Origin: an uncultured bacterium
Lineage (GTDB): Bacteria > Actinomycetota > Coriobacteriia > Coriobacteriales > Atopobiaceae
DNA: 48,505 bases
Assembly: GCA_905214865.1 (NCBI GenBank)
Contig: CAJMNO010000018.1
Location: forward strand, 1-48,505
Direction of reading: 5' to 3'
Under the pieces are notes generated by a model that worked only from the letters and a program-made list of their open reading frames with translations, searched no databases and had not been told where the DNA came from. Position 1 is the stretch's first letter, and the number at the start of each line of letters is the position of its first letter. This document shows, piece by piece, positions 1 to 6,587 of the stretch. The translations under genes were made by a program, and so were the position numbers.

Positions 1-30
1 GCTCTGTCAGCTGCACTTACCCTGCCGAAG

Positions 31-52
31 CTGCACTAGCTTTGGCAATCAA
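31..52 (-). repeat. Left copy of a 22-bp inverted repeat shared by both window ends
   Basis: These 22 bases are the exact reverse complement of 48456-48477. Both copies point outward, toward their window edge, when read in the TTGATTGCC direction. The left copy sits in a short hairpin (GCCGAAGC at 24-31 with GCTTTGGC at 39-46, one G-T pair). An exact 22-bp match is unlikely by chance, and its presence at both edges suggests a dispersed repeat where an assembly stopped. In one frame both copies encode LIAKASA; I do not assign a protein. Confidence 0.6.
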
Positions 53-251
53 CCCGCTCTCCTTGCTCACCTGCACCACCTCCTACCGAAGCCTGTAGTG
101 GATCATCTCGTTGACGAAAGAATTACCCTCACCCAGGGGTTACACTCCCTCTAGACGTGTAAATTAGACTGTCTACAGCTGACATGCCCTGCATCATGAA
201 GTCAAGTGAGACGAAGAGCTTCGATTGGTTCGTGCAGGCGTAGATCTCCTT

Positions 252-551
252 TCACTCACGCGATAGACCGAACCTCCGGAGGGTGGAGCCCAGGAAGCTA
301 GTCCGCCTGGCGCTGCCGAGGACGTCGCATCCCTCGAAATCCAGGTTGTCAAGGGTCTGCCCTAGATCTGACAGCACCATGCCGTCGCTGACCTCAGGGC
401 GGCTTCCAATGAAGACGGACATATTGTCGTTGTAGCGGTTGAGCATGGGCATGACGATCTCCACGCCATTTCCTACCTGGTGGACGGCGAACTGCTCTCG
501 CCACCACTTGGCGTAGCCATCGAGGATCTCACTTGCAATTTCAGCCCTCAC
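252..551 (-). CDS. DUF1828-like protein, truncated by an in-frame stop
   Basis: I see a protein of about 99 residues with the pattern I associate with DUF1828: MPMLNRYNDNMSVFI followed by VLSDLGQTLDNL and a C-terminal RRFGL. The GTG at 551 is preferred over one at 569 because GGGGAGG lies six bases upstream of it. It is the third gene of a minus-strand operon behind the XRE regulator and the 285-residue protein. Family members normally continue past this point. Here a TGA at 252-254 stops the frame, yet the same frame stays protein-like for 40 more codons (KEIYACTN, then LDFMMQGMSAVDSL) down to a TGA at 129-131. That looks like a recent nonsense mutation. DUF1828 has no firmly established role; links to phage or toxin loci are only suggestive. 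Confidence 0.55.
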   Translation of the reverse strand: MRAEIASEILDGYAKWWREQFAVHQVGNGVEIVMPMLNRYNDNMSVFIGSRPEVSDGMVLSDLGQTLDNLDFEGCDVLGSARRTSFLGSTLRRFGLSRE

Positions 552-608
552 CTCGCACCTCCCCTGCACTCCAACCTACCCTGAGCCTATCGTCGCCATC
601 TGGGCAAC

Positions 609-1466
609 CTAGCTAAACCTTATCGCCACTGCGGTGCAGTTCTTCTCGGACGGGTTCCCGAACCTCGCGATGATTCCCTCGCATGGGGAGCCCATGTTCT
701 CCGACAGCACCTTGTGGGCAGCGGAATACTTGGCGGCCACCTCGAACAGTGGCTTGTCCCCATCCAGGACGAGTATGTGGGGCTTTGCGGAAGAGCCCGG
801 CTTGGTCGAGAGCACCTGGAAGCTTGGGGAGAAGAGCCTAGAGCACGCCGGGGGCTTGCCCGCAATCCAAGCATCGTCGTGCGGGTATAGCTTGGCGACC
901 TTCCCCTCGGCGCCAGCCTCCGCGAACTCGATGAACGCGGCGTACGCACGGCTTCCCCGCATCTTGGCGACCGAGGCGCTCGAGAACACAGGCGACCCGT
1001 CTGGGGCAATCAGCCCAAAGCGCTTCTTGAGCGCCAGGGGGCTGTCGGTGAGAGCGACGAGGTCGGGGATGCCAGCAGAGTACATCCCGACCTTTCTCAC
1101 CCTGAGCTTGAGCCCGGGATTAGAGGAAGCGATGTCCTTGATGAATCCAAGGCTCCTGTCCACGGAGCCGAAGACCCTGCCCTTGTACGAGAGCGCAGCC
1201 GAGCCCATCTCCGCAGTGCTCATGGACGTTCCGGTCGAGCGGCTGTGCATTCTGACGTCGTGGTCTACCACGTCCACGTAGAACTCGTCCCCTCTCTTGA
1301 TGTCCTTGAACACGACGCCGAGGTACACGTAAATCTTGGTCTTGCACCTCCCGTCGATGTTGACGACGGCCGGCTTGCTGGCGCGCTTCGCCGGCCTCTC
1401 GCCTTTGGCAACGTCCTTCTCGCACGATTTCGTCTTTCCGAAGATGCGTGAGAGGAAGCCGCTCAC
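609..1466 (-). CDS. Hypothetical protein, 285 aa, in an XRE/DUF1828 operon
   Basis: I do not recognise this family. The GTG start follows the stop codon of the XRE gene with no gap, and AGGAGG lies eight bases upstream inside that gene, so the two are translationally coupled. The first 35 residues are basic and serine/lysine-rich, a probable flexible tail. The rest looks globular and may contain two related beta-rich modules, each running from a hydrophobic strand and glycine turn (LSYKGRVFG near residue 92; LVLDGDKPLF near 227) through a helix to a second hydrophobic strand. No membrane segment or catalytic signature is visible. The position between a regulator and a DUF1828 gene suggests an accessory, possibly defence or maintenance, role (inference). 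Confidence 0.6.
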   Translation of the reverse strand: MSGFLSRIFGKTKSCEKDVAKGERPAKRASKPAVVNIDGRCKTKIYVYLGVVFKDIKRGDEFYVDVVDHDVRMHSRSTGTSMSTAEMGSAALSYKGRVFGSVDRSLGFIKDIASSNPGLKLRVRKVGMYSAGIPDLVALTDSPLALKKRFGLIAPDGSPVFSSASVAKMRGSRAYAAFIEFAEAGAEGKVAKLYPHDDAWIAGKPPACSRLFSPSFQVLSTKPGSSAKPHILVLDGDKPLFEVAAKYSAAHKVLSENMGSPCEGIIARFGNPSEKNCTAVAIRFS

Positions 1467-1817
1467 CTACACCGCCTCCTCACGAAGCTCATCACGTTCG
1501 GCGCCTTCCCTTGACGAGGCCGCGAAGTCGCGGGCGGTCATCAGGAGGACGTCCTGCCACTGCAGCGTGCTCGACTCCCAGCAGCGGTTGAGCTCGGCTT
1601 GGCGCGGGTCGGAGTACGTCTGGGGCAGGTCGTGCCCCGCGATCTCGTCAATGGAGCAGTCGAGAGCCACCGCGCAGTCGTAGGCTTGGGCAAGAGAGGG
1701 CATTCTCTCCCCTCGCTCCCAAGTCCCATATCGGCTTTTCTTAATCCCAAGCCTTTCGGCCATGTCGTCTTGGGATAACCCTCTTCTCTTTCGGAGTTCT
1801 TTGAGATGTATTTCCAT
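1467..1817 (-). CDS. XRE-family helix-turn-helix regulator
   Basis: This 116-residue protein carries a Cro/CI-type HTH at residues 4-58: LKELRKRRGLSQDDMAERLG, then SRYGTWERGERMPSL. The remaining 55 residues are an acidic helical tail of unknown function. The ATG at 1817 has GGAAGGA four bases upstream. It heads the minus-strand operon with the 285-aa protein and the DUF1828-like gene. Its upstream region (1818-1961) is strikingly AT-rich for this genome and holds three palindromes, so autoregulation of the operon is likely. A degenerate second XRE gene lies divergently across the same intergenic region, the usual arrangement of a mobile-element control switch. The regulator class is certain; the target is inferred. 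Confidence 0.85.
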   Translation of the reverse strand: MEIHLKELRKRRGLSQDDMAERLGIKKSRYGTWERGERMPSLAQAYDCAVALDCSIDEIAGHDLPQTYSDPRQAELNRCWESSTLQWQDVLLMTARDFAASSREGAERDELREEAV

Positions 1818-1835
1818 CGATTCCTTCCCTCGAAC

Positions 1836-1906
1836 TTAAACCGAATGTTTAAACTCACATTGATTAGTTTTAACTTAAAGTTATTAGAAGTTTGATGATT
1901 AATCAT
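1836..1906. promoter_or_regulatory. AT-rich divergent control region with three palindromes
   Basis: Three dyads lie in about 70 bp between the two divergent XRE genes: TTAAAC-N5-GTTTAA (1836-1852), TAACTT-A-AAGTTA (1871-1883) and ATGATTAATCAT (1895-1906). The surrounding DNA is much more AT-rich than the rest of the window. Operator sites for one or both XRE proteins, with overlapping divergent promoters, are the simplest reading; binding is inferred. Confidence 0.55.
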
Positions 1907-1961
1907 AGCGTGGTATTCTCTAATAAAGTTTAACAAAAAGGTGACATTTCGGAGGTGCTAG

Positions 1962-2201
1962 ATAGCCGGTTTTGATAAGAGCGTCTTCTCCAACAGGCTC
2001 GCCGCCCTGCGCAACGACAGGGGCCAGAGCCAGGAGGACCTCGCCCGCGAGAGCGGGGTGAGCCTCAACGCGATCCGCGCTACGAGGCGGAGACCAACTG
2101 CCCGTCGCTCGAGACGGCGTTCAAGCTCGCCGAGGCGCTGGGCTGCTTCCCTGGACGTGCCGTCCGAGCGCGTTGGCTTCGCCGTGGGGACGGTGCGCTA
2201 G
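1962..2201 (+). pseudogene. Degenerate XRE-family regulator (ATA start, two frameshifts)
   Basis: A good ribosome site (GGAGG at 1951-1955) precedes an ATA where an ATG is expected. The frame then reads AGFDKSVFSNRLAALRNDRG and QSQEDLARESGVSLNAIR, a clear Cro/CI HTH. Near 2080 one base appears lost, and the motif continues in another frame (RYEAETNCPSLETAFKLAEA). Near 2147 one extra T restores a frame reading SLDVPSERVGF to a TAG at 2199-2201. Repaired, the product would be about 79 residues. It faces the intact XRE gene across a palindrome-rich spacer, like the second repressor of a lysogeny or conjugation switch. The lesions could be real decay or sequencing errors. Confidence 0.65.
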
Positions 2202-2223
2202 CCATGGGCGGCGAGTAGCGCCC

Positions 2224-2367
2224 GTGGGCGGTGAGCGCTGGGCCTGGGGGCTCTGCGAGGCCATCGGCCGCGTCGGCGACGCCCTGGTCGCGGCCGTGGG
2301 GCTAGTGCCCGTGGTCATCGGCATGGTGCTCGTCTGCGGGCTCGCAGAGGGCCTGCTGGGGAGGTGA
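2224..2367 (+). CDS. Small membrane protein (47 aa)
   Basis: From a GTG at 2224 this short frame encodes an amphipathic start (MGGERWAWGLCEAIGRVGD) followed by one hydrophobic segment (LVAAVGLVPVVIGMVLVCGL, about residues 20-39) and a stop at 2365-2367. Size and layout fit the single-pass membrane proteins common in conjugative elements and phages. No strong ribosome site precedes the GTG, and an abortive ATG frame (ATG GGC GGC GAG TAG) lies just upstream, so the start is uncertain. The stop codon lies inside the first copy of an 18-bp repeat also found at 3073-3090. I cannot name a family. Confidence 0.45.
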   Translation: MGGERWAWGLCEAIGRVGDALVAAVGLVPVVIGMVLVCGLAEGLLGR

Positions 2368-2375
2368 CCGCGATG
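2358..2375 (+). repeat. 18-bp direct repeat, copy 1 (paired with 3073-3090)
   Basis: GGGGAGGTGACCGCGATG occurs here and again at 3073-3090, 715 bp apart and in the same orientation. At both places it acts as ribosome site plus start codon. The DNA between carries a frameshifted gene on the opposite strand, so the repeats look like the edges of a duplication or insertion. Confidence 0.6.
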
Positions 2376-2943
2376 ACGGAGATGAGCCAAGGGACGGACC
2401 GCCTCGTCGAGGATGTCCCCGGACACGGACACGGCGTACCTGCCGTAGTCGGTAAAGCGAATCCTCCAGACGCGGTCCCACATCTCGGTAGGGCAGACGA
2501 GGTCGGAGATGTCGCGGAGGAGCTCGCGTGTGACCTCCTCGTCGCAGCCCCGCTCGGTGTCCAGGAACCCATCCCGCCGAGACCTTGAAGATGAGGAGCT
2601 TGTCGCAGTAGGAGAGCCCGAGCATGCGCCGTCTGGCGCCGTCGCGCCTGCGGGCCTCGCCGGCCTCCCTCCTCGCCCGCTCACCCTCCTCGGGGCGCTC
2701 GGCGACAACCCGCTCGTCGTGCCTGCGCCGAAGGCAGCGGGACATTCCCCTGGAGTCGCCTATCGCGACGCCGACAAGGAGGCATGCGAGGGACAACGCC
2801 CCCGTCGCCCATGCGTGGTCGCACCACATGGACCCGAGGTCGGCAAACCCGTTCGCGAGCGCACCGAACCCGCCGACGCCGATTGCCATTCCGACGATCT
2901 CCACGGAGTGGTCGGCGAACCAGGACGCAATCCTCTTGATCAT
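2376..2943 (-). pseudogene. Frameshifted membrane-protein gene
   Basis: From an ATG at 2943 the frame reads MIKRIASWFADHSVEIVGMA with two hydrophobic stretches (about residues 13-33 and 47-65), then a highly charged Arg/Glu helix and LGLSYCDKLLIFKVSA. Near 2571 an extra G shifts the frame; the sequence continues sensibly in another frame as DGFLDTERGCDEEVTRELL and later DRVWRIRFTDYGRYAVSV. No natural end is visible: the reading frame runs into the 18-bp repeat and then antisense to the small plus-strand gene. It probably encoded a roughly 190-residue membrane protein of unknown function and is now broken in the middle and at the 3-prime end. Confidence 0.5.
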
Positions 2944-3072
2944 GCATCAGCCCCAATCGAAAGGAGACAGCCACGCCCTCGTGGGCATTCTCGCTCATCT
3001 GGTGGGGCCTCTGCTGCCTGCCGGCGGGAGCCGACGGCACCGGTGAGCCGCGAGCGGCGGACGGAAGCCCCC

Positions 3073-3090
3073 GGGGAGGTGACCGCGATG
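3073..3090 (+). repeat. 18-bp direct repeat, copy 2
   Basis: Identical to 2358-2375. Here it supplies the GGGGAGG ribosome site and ATG of the 89-aa gene that follows. Confidence 0.6.
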
Positions 3091-3357
3091 GCGAGGAGGA
3101 CGGTGGAGCTCTCCGAAGCGTGCCGCTGGGTGCTCTCCTGGATCGCTAACGGCAGGCACTGGCACCACACGGCGTACCTCACCTATGACGGCCTGAGCAG
3201 GATGCGGGATGAGGCGTCGCACGTGGCGGCGGCGCAGCGCGGCAACCCGGACTTCTTCATTTACGTCCGGGAGCTATGCGTGGCCGACACCAGGCAGGCG
3301 CTCGACCTGTCGGTTCCGGAGCTCGCCGTGGGCGTGGTCTGGCCCACGGGGCGCTAG
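3088..3357 (+). CDS. Hypothetical protein, 89 aa
   Basis: The ATG at 3088 follows GGGGAGG with an eight-base spacer. The product begins ARRTVELSEACRWVLSWIAN and ends LDLSVPELAVGVVWPTGR. It looks soluble, with no membrane segment and no motif I recognise. It heads a run of four compact plus-strand genes (3088-4294), each with its own good ribosome site, which is the usual texture of a plasmid or integrative-element module. A possible decayed small frame overlaps its start (RBS AAGGAG at 2961-2966, ACG instead of ATG at 2973-2975). No function is proposed. Confidence 0.55.
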   Translation: MARRTVELSEACRWVLSWIANGRHWHHTAYLTYDGLSRMRDEASHVAAAQRGNPDFFIYVRELCVADTRQALDLSVPELAVGVVWPTGR

Positions 3358-3401
3358 CGGCTTCTCGCCCCGGCCGGGCGACCCCGGGGAAGGAGGAAAC
3401 G

Positions 3402-3656
3402 ATGGTGAAGGCGGTTCTGGCTGCGCGCCCCGAGGGCGTGCAGCGCGGTTGGCTCTCGCTCCAGGAGTGCGGGAGGTACCTCGGGATATCCCTGGAAGTC
3501 GTGCGCGCCGCGATAAGGCGCGGCGAGCTCCAGACGTACGTCAAGCCAGCGACCTACAGGACGGGCGGCAGGCCCTTCTACAAGATGTCGGTCACCGACG
3601 TGGACGACTGGGTCAGGACGTGCTGGCAGCCCTACAGGGAGAGCATGGTCGACTGA
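3402..3656 (+). CDS. Excisionase/AlpA-like HTH DNA-binding protein
   Basis: This 84-residue protein has AGGAGG five bases before its ATG. Residues 17-43 (GWLSLQECGRYLGISLEVVR and AAIRRGEL) form a winged-helix HTH of the kind found in excisionases and AlpA/MerR-like small regulators (HTH_17 type). It is followed by a wing-like GGRPFYKMSVTDVDDWVR that closes such domains. These proteins bind att or promoter DNA of integrative elements and direct excision or element gene expression. Its place among small orphan genes near a tRNA operon fits an element origin. No integrase is present in the island as seen, so the role could be regulatory only. Confidence 0.6.
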   Translation: MVKAVLAARPEGVQRGWLSLQECGRYLGISLEVVRAAIRRGELQTYVKPATYRTGGRPFYKMSVTDVDDWVRTCWQPYRESMVD

Positions 3657-3704
3657 GAGATCGATGCGTAGCCGCGGCACGGGCGCAGGAGAAGGGAGCA
3701 TGCG

Positions 3705-4013
3705 ATGGACGGGCCGGAGTCGATGTCGGCGTTCGAGCGGGCCTCGCTCGAGCTGGGCCGGCGCACGCACTCGGTGGTGACGCCGGAGGAGCTCGAGCGG
3801 TGGACAGGGCGGCCGGCGCACGTGCTGAGCATGGTCACGTACGCCTTCCGCGACGGGGGGCGCGTCGAGCCGCCCACGAGGATGGTGGTCTACTGCGAGC
3901 CCGAAAGGGTCGACGGGATCACCAGGAGCATGTCGAAGCTGCTCGAGAGCAGGGGCTGGACGGCCGGCGTCGAGGTCGGCAGGGTGACCGAGGGGGACGC
4001 GCCATGGCGGTGA
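3705..4013 (+). CDS. Hypothetical protein, 102 aa
   Basis: The ATG at 3705 has AGGGAG six bases upstream; an ATG at 3700 is out of frame. The protein is soluble and mixed-charge: an N-terminal helical part (SAFERASLELGRRTH) with VTPEELERWTGRPAHVL, which could be a small HTH-like unit, then a beta-rich part (RMVVYCEPERVDGITRSM) and WTAGVEVGRV. I do not recognise a family. The last ten bases overlap the next gene, so the two are translationally linked. It belongs to the run of small accessory genes. Confidence 0.55.
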   Translation: MDGPESMSAFERASLELGRRTHSVVTPEELERWTGRPAHVLSMVTYAFRDGGRVEPPTRMVVYCEPERVDGITRSMSKLLESRGWTAGVEVGRVTEGDAPWR

Positions 4014-4294
4014 GCATGGACGAGAAGTACCGGCAGTGGATGCGGATACGCACTAACGACTTCCAGACGCCCCAGGGGCGTTACGTCCGCTCGGGCGGCA
4101 CGGCCGCCTCGTGGGCGGACTACGGGCGCTGGATGACGCGCAGGCAGATTCTTGCGAAGTCGCCGTGCGCGACGCTCGACGTCTCCGACCAGCACGAGCT
4201 GTGCGGCATGGCGAGGGAGCTTGGGTTCTCGACGCCCAGGCGCTGCCTGGACTTCCTGGGGGTTCTCGCCTCGTGCGACGCGATAGACGCGTAG
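4004..4294 (+). CDS. Hypothetical protein, 96 aa
   Basis: It starts at an ATG overlapping the previous gene's last ten bases, with GGGGGA upstream; an ATG at 4015 (MDEKYRQWM) is an alternative. The sequence is polar, with aromatic residues (YRQWMRIRTNDFQTP, ASWADYGRWMTRRQI), a possible helical DNA-binding or coupling module, and no membrane segment. The C-terminal part (HELCGMARELGFSTPRRCLD) is helical. No family is recognised. It is the last apparently intact gene of the island before a broken fragment and the tRNA operon terminators. Confidence 0.5.
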   Translation: MAVSMDEKYRQWMRIRTNDFQTPQGRYVRSGGTAASWADYGRWMTRRQILAKSPCATLDVSDQHELCGMARELGFSTPRRCLDFLGVLASCDAIDA

Positions 4295-4312
4295 CTGCTG
4301 GCGCGAGGGACG

Positions 4313-4524
4313 GTGGCCGATGCCTGCGTGCTCGCCGCGCAGCAGTCGTACCAGTCGCGCCTGAGGGCGAACCGCTCGAACGCGAGGAGGGGCGGCAGGC
4401 CGAGGGGGCGGCCGGCGGCCGCGAGGGACCCAACGGGAACCCAACCGAAACCCAATCGGTCTCCAAGGCGGAGCGCGGCACGCGCGTGATGGAAAACAGA
4501 AATGAAACCGGCACCCTCAATTAG
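4313..4524 (+). pseudogene. Possible C-terminal fragment of an element replication protein
   Basis: From about 4313 one frame reads VADACVLAAQQSYQSRLRAN and RSNARRGGRPRGR. A second frame, reached by a shift in the GC-rich stretch near 4400-4430, reads GPNGNPTETQSVSKAERGTR and ends GTLN at 4522-4524. The combination NARRGGRPR followed by NPTETQ repeats resembles tails of plasmid and phage replication or DnaD-like proteins in low-complexity form. The N-terminal domain is absent and the frames are split, so I read it as a remnant. The assignment rests on composition and is weak. Confidence 0.3.
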
Positions 4525-4536
4525 TACTTATAGAAG

Positions 4537-4574
4537 AAAAAAGCCCCCAACCTCACTTGCCGGGGAGGGAGCCT
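4537..4574 (-). terminator. Rho-independent terminator, minus strand
   Basis: On the minus strand AGGCTCCCTCCCC pairs imperfectly with the GGTTGGGGGCT arm and is followed by six T residues. It lies about 80 bp beyond the stronger terminator of the tRNA operon and probably acts as a backup that insulates the island. Confidence 0.5.
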
Positions 4575-4656
4575 CTTCTGCATATTCAGGCCTTGGGTCT
4601 GCATATGAGCGAGCACTCATGTTGGCAGAGCTTGACGCACATTTGATCTAGAGACG

Positions 4657-4687
4657 AAAACAGACCATCGGCATAGCCGATGGTCTG
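4657..4687 (-). terminator. Terminator of the tRNA-Gln/tRNA-Glu operon
   Basis: A perfect 12-bp stem (CAGACCATCGGC / GCCGATGGTCTG, 4661-4687) with a three-base loop is followed on the minus strand by TTTT. It begins nine bases after the encoded CCA end of tRNA-Glu. Confidence 0.85.
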
Positions 4688-4695
4688 CGGTTTCT

Positions 4696-4772
4696 TGGTA
4701 GCCCGTAGCAGATTCGAACTGCTGATCTCCGCCTTGAGAGGGCGGCGTCCTAAACCGCTAGACGAACGGGCC
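4696..4772 (-). tRNA. tRNA-Glu (CTC)
   Basis: The minus strand folds as a complete tRNA: acceptor arm GGCCCGT with ACGGGCT (G1-U72 wobble), D-stem GTCT, anticodon stem CCGCC with GGCGG, and loop CTCTCAA giving anticodon CTC. The T-arm contains GTTCGAATC. Discriminator A and an encoded CCA end at 4696. It is co-transcribed 18 bases downstream of tRNA-Gln. Confidence 0.95.
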
Positions 4773-4790
4773 AGTATGTGAAGGCCACCT

Positions 4791-4864
4791 TGGCTGGGAC
4801 GGAGAGAGTCGAACTCCCGCTGACGGAACCAGAATCCGTTGTCCTACCACTAGACGACGTCCCA
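4791..4864 (-). tRNA. tRNA-Gln (CTG)
   Basis: The minus strand has acceptor TGGGACG paired with CGTCCCA (U1-A72, typical of tRNA-Gln), discriminator G and encoded CCA. The anticodon stem ACGGA/TCCGT encloses loop TTCTGGT, anticodon CTG. The T-arm has GTTCGACTC. It is the first gene of the two-tRNA operon. Confidence 0.95.
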
Positions 4865-4900
4865 ATTGATGTTGTCTTGTGCGTCTCGATGCGAGAAAGT

Positions 4901-4929
4901 ACTCTACCCCATCTGTCGCGATCGCACAA
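4901..4929 (-). promoter_or_regulatory. Promoter of the tRNA operon
   Basis: On the minus strand a -35 TTGTGC (4924-4929) and a -10 TAGAGT (4901-4906) are 17 bp apart, about 35 bp before the first base of tRNA-Gln. This is a sigma-70-type arrangement. Confidence 0.6.
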
Positions 4930-4970
4930 GGGCCAATCTCAAATTTGTTTCTCTGATCGTGGCCCGAGCC

Positions 4971-6365
4971 CTATCCCCTCAGGCGCATCTGGTTGAGGAG
5001 CGTCCCGCGGTCGCAGGGCAGCTCGTCGTTGACCACGCAGGAGAGAAGCTCCCCGAGCATCGCCCCGACGGCTGGACCAGGTGGCATGCCGGTCTCCCTC
5101 ATGACGTCCGCACCGGTGACGGGGAGGTCCCTCATGCGATAGACGGCGCCCTCCTCGATCTGGCGGCGGAGGCACTCGGTGACCCGGTCGAGCTCGGCGA
5201 CGTAGCGCTCCGCCCCGGGGGCCTTGGACACCGCGTCCGCGCGCTTGAGGTCGAGGAGCGCGAAGGTGAGGGCGGGAGCCTCCCCCGGGCAGGCGCGCTC
5301 GAACTTGGAGAGCGTCCTCCTCACCGACCGGGCCGTCGGCTTGACCACATGGTCGTGGAGCCGCACCAGCATGCGCGTGGAGGAGACCAGCGAGTTGGGG
5401 AGCGCGAGCTCGCGCATGATCGACTCCGCCATGACGGCACCGACCTTGGGGTGCCCGAAGAAGTGGCCGCGCCCCGTCTCGTCGCGGGTGAACGTCACCG
5501 GCTTGGCGACGTCGTGGAGAAGCGCCGCCCACCGCAGCGCGGGCAGGGGCATCCCGCCGCCAAACTCCTCCACCGCGGCACAGACGTGCGCCGTGTGCTC
5601 CAGCACGTCGTAGATGTGATAGGGGGTGCACTGGTCAAAGCCCGCCATGGCGGCCACCTGGGGGATGGCCTCCCCCATCACCTCCGTCTCGTGGAGGAGC
5701 GCCCAGGACATGCGCCCCGAAGCGACGATGCCATCGAGCTCCTGGCCCACGCGCTCGCGCGCGACGTGGGCGAGCTCCGGGGCGCAGGCTGCGAGCGCCT
5801 CCTGGGTGCGCGGCTCCACGGAGAAGCCCATGCGGCACGCAAACCGCACCGCGCGGAGCACCCTGAGGGCGTCCTCCCCAAAGCGGAGCCTCGGGTCCCC
5901 CACGGCGCGGATGAGCCCCCTCGCGAGGTCCTCCCTGCCACCGAACGGGTCGAGGAGCCCGCGGGCGGGATGAAACGCCATGGCGTTGATGGTGAAGTCG
6001 CGGCGCGCGAGGTCCTCTCGCACGTCGGTGACGAAGCGGACCTCGTCGGGATGCCTGAGGTCGCTGTAGGCACCCTCCACCCTGTAGGTGGTGATCTCCA
6101 CGGGATGCCCGTCCACGACCGCGGTAACGGTGCCGTGCTTGGTCCCCGTCTCGTGGACGGTGATTCCCGCCGCACGAAGGCACGAGGCGGTCTGCCTCCA
6201 GTGGGCGGAGGTGGTTACATCCACGTCGTGCGAGGGCGCTCCGAGCAGCGCATCCCTCACCCATCCCCCGACGACCCAGGCCTCGAACCCCGCCGACTCG
6301 AGGACGGAGAGGACCCTCACCGCGTAGTCGGGAAGGTCGTAGGCGGGAACTCCCACCGCTCCCAT
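4971..6365 (-). CDS. cca: CCA tRNA nucleotidyltransferase
   Basis: The enzyme adds or repairs the 3-prime CCA of tRNAs from CTP and ATP. The 464-residue product has the class II nucleotidyltransferase head: VVGGWVRD at residues 31-38, the DVD metal-binding pair at 47-49, and RRDFTINAMA at 121-130, followed by the ALRVLRAVRFACRMGF neck helix. An HD domain follows (LLHDVAKP with His284-Asp285 and nearby histidines), a common fusion giving phosphatase or phosphodiesterase activity. The ATG at 6365 is chosen over an in-frame ATG 30 codons upstream because GGAGGGAGG lies four bases before it and the fold begins there. It lies immediately upstream of two tRNA genes that already encode CCA, so repair may be its main task on those. 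Confidence 0.93.
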   Translation of the reverse strand: MGAVGVPAYDLPDYAVRVLSVLESAGFEAWVVGGWVRDALLGAPSHDVDVTTSAHWRQTASCLRAAGITVHETGTKHGTVTAVVDGHPVEITTYRVEGAYSDLRHPDEVRFVTDVREDLARRDFTINAMAFHPARGLLDPFGGREDLARGLIRAVGDPRLRFGEDALRVLRAVRFACRMGFSVEPRTQEALAACAPELAHVARERVGQELDGIVASGRMSWALLHETEVMGEAIPQVAAMAGFDQCTPYHIYDVLEHTAHVCAAVEEFGGGMPLPALRWAALLHDVAKPVTFTRDETGRGHFFGHPKVGAVMAESIMRELALPNSLVSSTRMLVRLHDHVVKPTARSVRRTLSKFERACPGEAPALTFALLDLKRADAVSKAPGAERYVAELDRVTECLRRQIEEGAVYRMRDLPVTGADVMRETGMPPGPAVGAMLGELLSCVVNDELPCDRGTLLNQMRLRG

Positions 6366-6587
6366 GTGGCCTCCCTCCGGAAGCGTGCAGACGGGACCCC
6401 CGACGACACGCTGGCCCCGCGCACCCCTGTCTTCCCACGAGTATACGGCAGCCATGGGAGTACGCCCCCAGACGCCGTCGCTCGCGCGTCTCCACGCCCG
6501 CCACGCCGCTGCAAGGCCAACGCAACCGCCGTGCTATCCTCGCATCGGTGCAAATTTAGATCCGCCAAGCGCGGGAAGGGAGAACGA

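Larger units (their letters stand above)
252..4530. mobile_element. Decaying accessory island next to a tRNA operon
   Basis: The stretch combines divergent XRE regulators around an AT-rich operator region, an excisionase-like HTH protein, several small orphan genes with their own ribosome sites, and at least three broken genes. It stops just before the terminators behind tRNA-Glu, a common integration target class. No integrase, relaxase or clear att repeat is visible in the window, so the element type and its left boundary are unknown. This is inference from gene content. Confidence 0.45.

Noticed and set aside
4581..4650. Short direct repeat TCTGCATAT (twice) as an attachment site
   Set aside because: Nine bases, close together, not matching the tRNA 3-prime end; insufficient for an att call.
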